Translations under genes and position numbers: made by a program
Notes under the pieces: model-generated
What the model was told of the DNA's origin: nothing
The model's input: only the letters and a program-made list of their open reading frames with translations
Database searches by the model: none
Shown: piece after piece, positions 1 through 9,036 of the stretch
How the letters are laid out: each line of letters starts with the position of its first letter
Position numbering within the stretch: the first letter of the stretch is position 1
Source of the DNA: Chloromonas sp. AAM2
Lineage: Eukaryota > Chlorophyta > Chlorophyceae > Chlamydomonadales > Chlamydomonadaceae
Direction: 5' to 3'
NCBI GenBank assembly: GCA_004335635.1
Contig: QAXH01006729.1
Span: forward strand, 23,227-39,154
Length of the DNA: 15,928 bases

Positions 1-1
1 C

Positions 2-655
2 CATTTCTACCCAGTGCTTCTCAACGACCAGGTCCTGAGCATTACGCGCGGCTTGAGGGCGCACAAGAGCAAAATGGTGGTTTGTTCTGGCAAGGCCGCT
101 GGCGGCAACCCCGTAAGAGCCAAAGAGTATCATGACTTTCAGGAATGCATTTGCTGTGTTGTCTACTACAAGGAGAACAGAATCAACGACATAGTGAGCG
201 GACATGTTAACCGATGCACCACTGGACCCATGGCCCACACAAAGTCCAGGCCGCAGCATGCAGTTCAAGCGTCAGAGCCAAGCCCAGTCTGTGAGCGACC
301 AACGATGTCCAAAACACAAGGCCGAAGTCCCTTCGTGGCCGAAGGACCTTGAGCTGGGGGGCACGTGTGTCAGGGTCCGAAGGCATGTGTGATAGTGCAC
401 GTGCGTCAGGGTCCGGAAGATGCTGAACTCGCAGATACCACCGGCATTGACCGGTACGAGAGCGGAGCGTGCCGCATTCTCCAAGTCGGCAGCACACGAA
501 AGCTTCAAGACCGGTTTACCACCGTGAGTTTGAAAATCTTTCAACCGTCATTCGTTACTAGCCGGACGCCGCAGGATGGAAAGCCGGCAGCACAGTACCA
601 GCACTTGTACGCAGCATTGACGTCCCCATTCATCTCAAAAGCTAGCAAATGCTGA
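2..655 (+). CDS. 3' end of an unrecognised gene (partial, two exons)
   Basis: The 5' end lies outside the window. The exon ending at 112 is open, reads ...VLLNDQVLSITRGLRAHKSK..., and ends in phase 0 at a good donor (CCC|GTAAGAG). The simplest continuation is one exon at 410-655: acceptor GTGCGTCAG, phase 0, 81 codons, ending ...LTSPFISKASKC and TGA at 653-655. A rival model uses the acceptor at 434 and the strong donor at 524 (GTGAGTTTG). It is also phase-compatible with 112, but it needs either a 38-nt intron to 562 or a 90-nt intron to a short terminal exon near 614. I recognise no domain, signal peptide or membrane segment. The stop lies only 54 bp before the next gene's ATG, so the transcripts probably overlap or abut. 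Existence of the first exon is fairly convincing; the terminal exon structure is uncertain. Confidence 0.4.
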
Positions 656-709
656 TGACTTCACGCAACTAACAGCTGAACGCGTTGGCACTTGCGGTGC
701 CGCAATCTG

Positions 710-3700
710 ATGAAAGGCCAGCGCAGGGGAGCTGCTGTTCCCCTTACTGCATTCCTGGTCTCTTGCCTGCTGTGCATGATCGCTGGATTTTGGGCAGGTG
801 CGCTGTCCTGCACCTGCCTGCACCTCACAGACAGATACGCAAACTTCAGCTGTCGGCGTGCAGCCTCACACTGCAAGTGTGGCATACCTTTCTCATGCTC
901 AAGCATGCTGTAACGCCCACATTACGCGGCAGATCCCAGATTTCCAGGTCCGTGCCTTAGGCAGTGCCACATTTGCTTGTCAGTGCATGCACAACTGATT
1001 GACAGGGATAACATGCTGATTTGAACTTCGGTTTCCTGTGCGCACATGCGCCCAGGTCGCTTGTATGTGTCATCGTCTGCGGGAGGCAGACAGCAGTTAC
1101 CACGCCCTTCGACAAGCAGCAAGAAGCCAGCCAGCGCAACAACCTCTTACTACTCAAAAGGAACGACCAGGTTTTCTAGCGCACCAGTCAAGACACCACC
1201 TGTGTGTCTGAACACATGCAAGCATGTGAGTTGACAGCTGTAGATTGGCAGCCTTGCTAGTAGATTGCCGGGGCTGGCTGTCATGTGAGCCGAGATAATG
1301 GGTTAGTAGCACGTGCTCAGACAGTAGCATTGGGTGCAGCACTGGATGTAGCATTGGGTATTTTGGGTGTAACAGGTGCAGCATTGTGTACATTGGGTAC
1401 GACTGACCGCCTAGGCTCACTCCCAGGACGAAACAGGAGATTGTGCTGTGCAGTTGGTTAGGAAACATAGCTGGTCTACTAGGTCCAGCACTGGTTGCAT
1501 TGGGAGGTGCATCGCAGGGCTTGGCATGTCTGTCATGTGCGCTGTGTGTTGTTCGGTTGGTCTGTTAGCCTGTTTGTTTGTGTATTTTCGTTTGTTTGTG
1601 TGTGAACGCCTGGAGTGCAAGTGGATAGTTGGGGGTTGATAGGACTGATGCAGGCTGACTATCTGAACACTGGACATGCATGCTGTGGACAACCCTAGCC
1701 GATTACATGTGTGGTGGTCAGATGCAAGGCTTCCTTACATGTGTCATGGCGTTCTACATGAATGAAGGTCTGGTTTCAAGCTCAGGATACCATAACCACA
1801 CGAGCACAGTGCTAGTCATAGTGTGACGGCATTTTGTGATGGCACGGGCACGTCTCGCAAATGCCTCGAAACGATTAATCATGGAACAGGCGCAGAATTG
1901 ACTGAACTGTACATGCTGTGGTTCTGTTGCCTTGTAGGCCCGGAATGGAATCTGCAATGACGGGCGACTCAAACCAGGGACGACACAGCAGGATGCATCT
2001 CGGATGGTGCGTGCTGACAGCTTCCAGCCAGACAATCAGTGTGGAAAAAGCAGGCAGACGGGCAGGCGTGGAGGCAGCTGACAAGGGGGGACGGCAGACC
2101 CGAACAATCCTGTAGGAAATGCTTAGTGAACAGAGTTAGGAACAGACCATAGACCCTTCTTCCCCGGGGAAGTTTAGCAAGTGGGCTTGACAGAGAAGGG
2201 TCTACAGAGTCCGGAGACGAGGACGCTTTGGAACAGAGGCTGTGACTGCTCCCCGGTTTGCTTGACATTTACACACTTCCGGCAGATGCCTCTCCTTCAG
2301 CCACCTGCCAGGGGGGCAGGTCACATTGCGACAGGCCAGCACAGTGACAGGCTAGCTGACTTTAGCCATACAGGCACACCAATGAATGCATGTGCTGCTG
2401 ATGCAGCTGTGCAATTGTATGCGTTGCATGCTGGCATTCACTACCTCCCTGTGTGGTCACGTGCCTCTCTCACTCTTTTGTCTCCAGGTTTTGTGTGACC
2501 TGGGCACAGACTGTGATGACTGTGGGCCCTGGACACCCTCTGGACACGCGCCGTGGTGAGAAAACATCCAAATACATCGCACCCGGCTGAATGCACATAA
2601 GTTTAACCCTTGAGGCACACACACAGACAGTTAGTACGTTGATCAGTGCACTTTACGTATTAACAGAGTGCCATTCGGCCAAGGCAGGCCTGCACAGCAG
2701 TTCCTTTGACACGGCTAACCGTTGGTCTCTAGTAAGTAAAAGACTTTCTCACTGTATTCATCATGCACAGTTCCATCAGAAGCAGCGGTCAAGCATCGCT
2801 GACCATGCTTCTGCCCTACATGCAATTGTCCGTTCTGCAGGGTGACAGACGGTCAGCCGGGTCCGATTGCCCGCCTGACAGAAGCACAGATACAGGTATG
2901 ACCATGCAGATATGTGCAAATCCTTAGTTGAATGGACAGCAAGCAGACCAGGGAATGATAGCCAGGGGCAGTAATGCATCAAATGTATGGAGGGGCGAAC
3001 TGTGCCCGCTCTGCAATCCTGCTGAGGTGAGCACACAAAACTTCAAGGTCAATGACATGGGAGGCACAAGCCTTCTTGCCATCATTGGTAGAGACTCGAC
3101 AGTCTCTGGCTTCTGCCTGTTCTCTGCCGGCATACCAACAATGTCTGTGGACGATGTATCTTGGATCATACAGCTTGTTGACGGCAAGTCAATGAATAAC
3201 AGTCACATCAAAGCCGTTGATGATAATAATAATAGTAATAATAATAATAATGATAATAATAATATTAATAACAATAATAATAATAATAATGATAATAATA
3301 ATATTAATAACAATAATAATATTAATAACAATAATAATAATAATAATAATAATAATGATATTGATACCGATACTGATACTGATACCAATACCAATACCGA
3401 TACTGATAATAGCAATAACAGCCACAGAGAGCCACAAAGAGACACAACCACTGCCCAGTGCCAGCCTGGATGAATACTTGCTTCTGTGTAGGTTCATGTG
3501 CGCCGCGCCACCATGAACCTAGGGTTTGACTTCGCCTACACCAACCCTGCCAAGGACGTTGACGTGAGCGCCCACATGCACAGCAGCGGAGTGGTTGAGG
3601 CAGGCATCACGGCTGTTTTCTACAAGATATTCAAAAACGGCTGTCGGCCGGAGGGGAACGGCGGCAAGCAGGGCCTATTTGTGGATGTGGGCGCTAACTT

Positions 3701-4576
3701 TGGATGGTTCTCAGTGCTCGCGGGCTCCATGGGATGCAGGTATGTGCATGAGTGTGTGCATGAGTGTGTGCATGAGTGTGTGCATGAGCGGGTAAGGGGT
3801 TGGCATGTGTAAATGAGTGCCCATCCCATGCGTGCGTGCATGAGCGGGCCGAGGGTACAGTGCATGCATGTCAGTACAAGTACCATAGAGTCTGACTGTG
3901 GTAGATGGCGCGCATGAATCATGCCCCACAGCAGCATCACATGTGTTACATGAGCATGTCTGCTGGTAAATCCACTTGTCCGCTGGCGAGTGATTGGGTT
4001 TGCCTAGCGGCTTCAGCCACACTGCTTTCCCACGGCGATTACGTGTGACAAGCTACAGTGGTTCTGCTCGTGGCAGTCAACTTACACTGATATTGTTCAA
4101 GGCCAACAATATTGCTTCGGTGAGCCTGAAGGTGCTATATGACGATGGCGACGATTAAGAACTAACACTGGATGTTGTTGTCCCCTTGTCCGCTGCAGGG
4201 TGATTGCCTTCGAGCCCGTGCCCCATTTCCACGCATTCTTCGAGTATAACATTCACATCAATGGCCTGGCACACTTAGTGGATACGCGAGGCAACCTCGT
4301 CTCACACGTGACTGGCTCCACACTAACAATGGTAAGACAAACCAACTCATCATCATCGTTACATGGCATTCTCGCGGCTTTCACGATGGAACACAAGTCA
4401 GCACGAGTCAAAGGGGAGATCTGTTTGAGCTCAGCTCAACATGCCGTATGGACGAGTTTCTTTTTAGCAAGTGTTACAACATATGTGAAGCGCAGGCAGT
4501 TTGGTTCAGGTTGGTCGCAGCCTTGAACAGCCTAACCATGATTACTGGAGACGGCCGATTTGGTCGGGAATAGGGA

Positions 4577-4622
<46 letters not shown>

Positions 4623-7086
4623 ACATTATTTGGTCGTGGCATTCAGCGCACACAGATGGTTCCTTGCTTGATGCGGATCTGCAGCTTGCAATGCTGTATA
4701 CTAAACCGTTCAGGCGCTTAGCAAAGATGTTCTAGCATTAGCGTGAAGCTGTGCCATTCAGCTGCACCAGTTCGCCGAGTCCATCCTCCCGCGTTTGTTC
4801 CCACTTACCCTCACTCACTCCCACTTGCTCTCTGGCACGAGTGCTGTCATGAGAAATGCCATGTCATGCACAGTACATGCATTGTCCTCGTTGACTTGTA
4901 CACGCTGGCCTTGTAGCTGGGCCTTACTCGGCTTCCCCTTATTTCTCGCAGGTGGTGCCCACACAGGGCATTTGGGGCACAGCAGGCATTGAGGGGCTCA
5001 ACATTGACCAGGCCATCACGGGTATGTGTGTTGTGACGGGCCAGCCTTCGTGCTCATGCCATTGAGGTTGATGGCCGTCCTTCGTGCTCAGGTTTATGCT
5101 TCACTTGCCTGCCCTGCCCTCATGTCCTTTGCACAGCTGCTCTTTGCACCGTGGTGGTGTTCTCCCTACAGTCACTCTGGTCGCACTTTTGGGACAGAGC
5201 ATTGGTTAGTATGACGTAATGACGGCATGATTACATAAACAATATCCAACTGTTGGTGGTGGTATGGTGCACTAACGATTGGTAGGAAGGCTCACAACTG
5301 ACGCCCTGATTTGCCCTGTTGGTTTTGCAGCCAGCGTAAACAAGGAAATACAAGTGCCTAGTCAGAAGCTGGACGACCTTATCAATGAAGATGTACTGCT
5401 GCTGAAGGTGGGTTAGTTGGCACGTAGTGTGCGTATGCATGTAATTACATGTTGTACCATCCCCACAATTCCAGCTTCCAAGGTCCAACTACAGGGCCAG
5501 TTTTTCGCTATCGTTGGGTCTGTTAGATGGTATAATGCTTTTTCGTACGTCATCATATCGCTGTGGTAGTTGAGGTGGTTGATGCATCACGTAGTGCGTT
5601 TATCTGTTTCAGGTCGACGTTGAGGGTTGGGAGTGGAGTGTCATGCAAGGCGCAGCCATGCTCATGCAACACTATAACGTGGAAAACGTCATCATGGAGT
5701 ATTCACCAGGTGGGTCACGTGGCCTGCGCGATGAGGGCACATGGGTGTGAGATGGCCCTGTGGGTGTGACAAGGGCCTGCGCCCTTGAAGGGCACATGAC
5801 TGAACGCAGACCACACATGCATGTCAGCAGGTGTGTCCAGTGCATGGGAGAGGAAACTGGACGTCTGGGCAGACTTGTAAAGCTTACGAGAGAGTAGAAT
5901 GATGTATGTTGTTCTAAAACCTCAATACTGGCGTACAATTTAGGTGGATGAATTTGGATGGTGACGGCCCTGGGTCCCAGTCACAAGCTGATTCACACCC
6001 CCCATGTGTGAGTGTGTGCGGCCATGCATATGTGTTCATGCATGTGTGTGTCTGTGTGTGTTCATGCATGCAGGGGTGCCTGAGCGTGGTTACCGGGATA
6101 AGGAAATCAAGGCCACAGTCCAGATGCTGGTCAACCTTGCGGACGGAGGGTACCGCATTGCACACCTGGGTAAGTGTGACCCATGTGGGGATGAGTAAGT
6201 GAGTGGTGAGCTTTGCACTGGTTCCGTCTTAAAGCGTCAGATAGCCTTTTGATGTAGAAACCAGTGCACACACACCACACACACCACACACACACACAAA
6301 CAGAGGCACACACTGTTTGCAACTTGTGCATTGGCAGCCACACTCCTTGGTGGTCTGGTAACTCTAGTTCTACATTTTCGCCTCAGGTGACCAGACGAAG
6401 CACTTGGCTGGCGGCATGGAAGGCGCCCTACCCACATACGAGGAGGTGACCGGCCACAACCTGATGTACGACCTGGTGGACGCGGAGCTGTTTGGCCAGA
6501 GCCAGCTGGGCTGCCCTGTGCCACCTCCGCTGGTCAACTATAGCGCCTGGATTCGCTGTCAGGCTATGCCGGAAGATCCAAACCCCAGGTCATTCAGGTA
6601 ATGAAGCCTCAGGCCAATCAGGTGTCTTGACTGTTATCCCCAGAATCTGTTATACCAAGCACGCCCAGGTCCTGATCATTATTGTCAAGGGATGATGCGT
6701 GATGGCCATTGTCAAATGAATGATCAGTTTCGTCAGTTGTTTGGGGAAGTCGCCACAGGGATGGGCATTGTCCTGCCTTGAGCAAACCATAAAACGAGCC
6801 ACGTGTCCCTATATATGTATTTACACCAGGGAAGCCGTCAGAGGATGCAGAACGGGATGGGCGCTGGCCTGGCCTACCCTGAGCAAGAAAGCAAAACGAA
6901 CGCAGACGTGTTCTTTGTTCCCCTCGCATACAGACATGTGCACACACACGGCCTTATGTTCGTTTGTTCATCGACCCCTTGAACCATCAGTCAGGTGCAT
7001 GCAACCCCAGGCATGTGTTTGCGTATATGCATGAATTGCAGCCCAAGGGTTGAGGCCATCAAGACGCATGGATGCAGCCTATCTTT

Positions 7087-7118
<32 letters not shown>

Positions 7119-8500
7119 AACACACACACTCTCTCATACAAGTATATATATGTACTGCACACACTCTCATATATGTACTGCACACACACTCATATAAGTA
7201 TATGTACCGGTGTTCCTTTCTTGATTCTCAGGTCGCTTCTAGGTCACAACACAAACCTGTGGATGGCCAAGCAGGGCAGCCAGCTACAGATGTTGAATGG
7301 AGTGGTGGGCATACTGCCTTTGGACGCCCCAGCAAGCCAATACTTTGGTGGGTGGTGAAAAAAGCCAATCCCGTCTCATGCATGCTTGCTTGGTGCATGC
7401 TTGGGTATGTTTCTGCTTTGACAAGTTTGCTTGCAGAGCTAGTTTGCATGCTTTGACCGCATGTTTGGCGCCATCTGCACGATCCATGCCACGCCATCTT
7501 ATGCATGGCTTGATAAGTTCTTTTAGAGCTTTCCAAGGGGCAATGTTTCCTTGATCCAACATGGCCCACCGGTTGAAAGTCAACGCCAGCATGTGCGACC
7601 TTGTGTGATGCTCTTGTCGTGTGCATGCAGTGAATTACGAGAACAGGGACATTGTGTGGGGAATGGGCAGCCGGATGTGCAAGGACTTGCCGCCCCGAGT
7701 GCAGGTAGGATGACGTTGGGATGAGCGTTGGAAGGCTGTGAGGAGCAGCACTGCCACTTTTTCTGCTAGAAGAGTCGACAAAGAACAGTCTGGCAGAATC
7801 GTCATTAAAGAACAGTGCGGCAGAACATAAGAGTGCTAGAAGAAGTGTCAGCAGCACTCATTTTAGCAGTGTCAGCAGCAGACGGGTAGCAACAAGTCTG
7901 CAGCAGCAGGATGACAGAAGGGCCAGTGATGGTGCCTGCCGCCCCTCATGACTGGGACTGGTTATGTGTGTGCCAAACCTATGGTACTAGCAGCTCACGT
8001 TTTGATAGCTTGTCGCACCCTTGTGTGTGTAGGTGCGTCACCGCTGCCACTGCACTGATAAGTCCGTCTGTGGAGCAGAGGAGGCAGCCATGGAGCACTA
8101 CTCGACCACAGCGGGACATGCATCAAACTACGTACTACACCCAGATGGCAGCATGGTAAGGCTTACACTCAGGGGAAACAGGTCACGGGATCAGCCAGGT
8201 GTTGGGATGGCCGTGTTGACCAGGGCCCAAGGTTTGCACTCTTTCAGGCTATGTCAAAAGTGTAAGTCACCGCTTACGCGATGCAAGTGGATCTTGTCAG
8301 CTGAATCTTGTATTTTGTGCCTCACTCTCTAATTCTCTCCCTCTGTCTTGAATATGCATTTGTGCACATATGCAACAACTTCTTGCTGTCTTCAGGTGAG
8401 CGGTGTGTCCCACGCCCGAGACCTAATAGCCACAATAGGCACCGCACGCAAGATCGGCGAGCCCTACAAGCCAGGGGCTGTCAAGGGCATGCTAACTTGA
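710..8500 (+). CDS. FkbM-family methyltransferase, predicted type II membrane protein, 545 aa, 15 exons
   Basis: Exons: 710-797, 1094-1170, 2488-2555, 2841-2895, 3492-3739, 4199-4331, 4952-5021, 5331-5407, 5613-5709, 6074-6169, 6387-6597, 7232-7347, 7631-7704, 8033-8155, 8396-8500. All introns are GT-AG and every phase fits. Residues 1-29 start MKGQRRG and continue as a hydrophobic signal anchor (about 10-29). A polar segment follows, then a Cys-rich motif CDLGTDCDDCGPW (58-70). The FkbM Rossmann core shows VDVGANFGWFS (160-170, SAM loop), VIAFEPVP (180-187, acidic ribose-binding Glu), LLLKVDVEGWE (269-279) and VIMEYSP (298-304). The C-terminal part has HNTNLWM and a Cys cluster (CHCTDKSVC, 475-482). 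FkbM enzymes transfer methyl groups, often to sugar hydroxyls; the anchor suggests a Golgi or secretory location. The substrate is unknown. Exons 3 and 5-15 are very secure. Exons 1, 2 and 4 rest on phase and motif; exon 2 has a poor donor (GTTTTC), and its acceptor could be 1093 or 1096. Introns longer than 300 nt hold only repeats and no gene. Confidence 0.85.
1171..2487 (+). other. 1.3-kb intron of the FkbM gene, framed by a 9-bp direct repeat
   Basis: This is the largest intron in the window. The sequence CCAGGTTTT occurs at 1167-1175 and again at 2484-2492, so both splice junctions sit inside identical 9-mers (CCAG|GTTTT). The interior shows no convincing coding sequence. It contains degenerate copies of GCATTGGGT at about 1327-1400 and near 1496, and a TGTTTG-rich stretch at about 1555-1605. 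No clear terminal inverted repeats were seen inside the ends. Confidence 0.55.
1325..1400. repeat. degenerate GCATTGGGT repeats in an intron
   Basis: The 9-mer GCATTGGGT or a one-base variant recurs about four times with uneven spacing, mixed with GCAGCA and GGTGTA spacers. It looks like a decayed minisatellite. No function is visible. Confidence 0.5.
3221..3410. repeat. AAT/AAC trinucleotide microsatellite followed by GATACY hexamers
   Basis: From 3221 to about 3358 the + strand is an imperfect run of AAT with AAC, GAT and ATT interruptions. It passes into about eight GATACY/AATACC-like hexamers up to about 3410. The tract lies in the FkbM intron 2896-3491 and ends about 80 nt before the acceptor. 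It stays open in several frames (poly-Asn on +, poly-Ile or poly-Leu on -), which is a by-product of the repeat. Confidence 0.9.
3741..3789. repeat. 12-bp tandem repeat TGTGTGCATGAG abutting a splice donor
   Basis: About four copies of TGTGTGCATGAG follow the FkbM exon 5 donor directly. The donor itself (CAG|GTATGTGCATGAG) forms the first, slightly altered unit. The rest of this intron (to 4198) is further TGCATG-rich sequence without coding signs. Confidence 0.85.
4582..4618. repeat. (AT)n dinucleotide microsatellite
   Basis: An uninterrupted alternating AT run of 37 nt in the FkbM intron 4332-4951. The rest of that 620-nt intron shows no gene or other clear element. Confidence 0.97.
6267..6298. 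repeat. (CA)n microsatellite in an intron
   Basis: Imperfect CA repeat with CACC interruptions inside the FkbM intron 6170-6386. Confidence 0.9.
6758..6912. repeat. diverged tandem duplication within an intron
   Basis: The stretch starting GGGATGGGC at 6758 (through GAGCAAACCATAAAACGA and ACGTGTCC) recurs in diverged form from 6854 to about 6912 (GGGATGGGC, then GAGCAAGAAAGCAAAACGA and ACGTGTTC). The copies are about 96 bp apart in the 634-nt FkbM intron 6598-7231. Neither copy has a supported reading frame. Confidence 0.55.
7087..7206. repeat. (CA)n tract and TATATGTACTGCACACAC-type minisatellite
   Basis: CA repeats with CAAA interruptions run from 7087 to about 7129. They are followed by two to three copies of a unit containing CATATATGTACTGCACACAC up to about 7206. 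All lies just upstream of the FkbM exon at 7232. Confidence 0.85.
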
Positions 8501-8867
8501 GGGCACGCATGACGACCTGCAACCGACTTGAAAACCGTTCAGCTAGTGGTCAAGATTGGAGCAATTGACCTGTAGATGAACTGTAGGACGCCCATGAATT
8601 GACATGGACTGACTGTCACTGCCACCACATGGCGACAAGTAGACAACTTCCTTGGCATGTGCGTGGGCTGTCTGGCGTTATTTGAAGTGATGACCGAGAG
8701 AGATTGCATGGCAAAGAGACAAATATACGTGGGCCACATGGCAAACATATCACACGTGTAGGCGTTGACTTGGTAAGTGAGACAGATGTGTGAGTGTAGG
8801 CATCAGACGGGTTTTGGAGTGCACCGTCATCATACAGTTACCAACCAAAACCACGGTGGTAATGAAC

Positions 8868-8872
8868 TGTAA
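8868..8872 (+). terminator. putative TGTAA poly(A) signal of the FkbM gene
   Basis: TGTAA is the usual poly(A) signal of chlorophycean nuclear genes, placed about 10-15 nt before cleavage. This is the first copy after the FkbM stop and implies a 3' UTR of about 385 nt, a normal length for the group. The region 8501-8867 shows no coding signs. Confidence 0.55.
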
Positions 8873-8885
8873 TCAATACTCCGAA

Positions 8886-9036
8886 CCGTCCGAGTCTTTG
8901 AAGTTTTACAAAAATCAACGTTTGACTTAGTAACGCATCCCATCCCACGCGGCATCATAGGCTCCTAGACGTCGTATACACACAACGTGTCAGCTACGTG
9001 CGCCCTGCAAGCTTATCTCTTCCCGCGAACAGCATT
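8886..9036 (+). promoter_or_regulatory. intergenic region with presumed promoter and 5' UTR of the CZIB-like gene
   Basis: This is the space between the likely FkbM poly(A) site and the next start codon. No convincing TATA box or named motif can be seen. The assignment rests on position only. Confidence 0.3.

Noticed and set aside
2928..3473. 181-aa open frame with a long poly-Asn tract
   Set aside because: It is open mainly because AAT repeats contain no stop in this frame. The FkbM exons on both sides join in phase when this stretch is removed as an intron.
3189..3497. Reverse-strand poly-Ile and poly-Leu frames resembling membrane proteins
   Set aside because: They are the complement of the same trinucleotide repeat, with no start context, splice sites or conserved motif.
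3513..3812. Met104 (3513) as the main start of the FkbM gene
   Set aside because: Upstream exons encoding CDLGTDCDDCGPW and TDGQPGPIARLTEAQ join in phase, and an upstream signal anchor completes the protein. It is kept only as a possible alternative start.
7228..7857. 209-aa reverse-strand open frame
   Set aside because: It runs antisense to two well supported FkbM exons and their intron, and it shows no recognisable motif.
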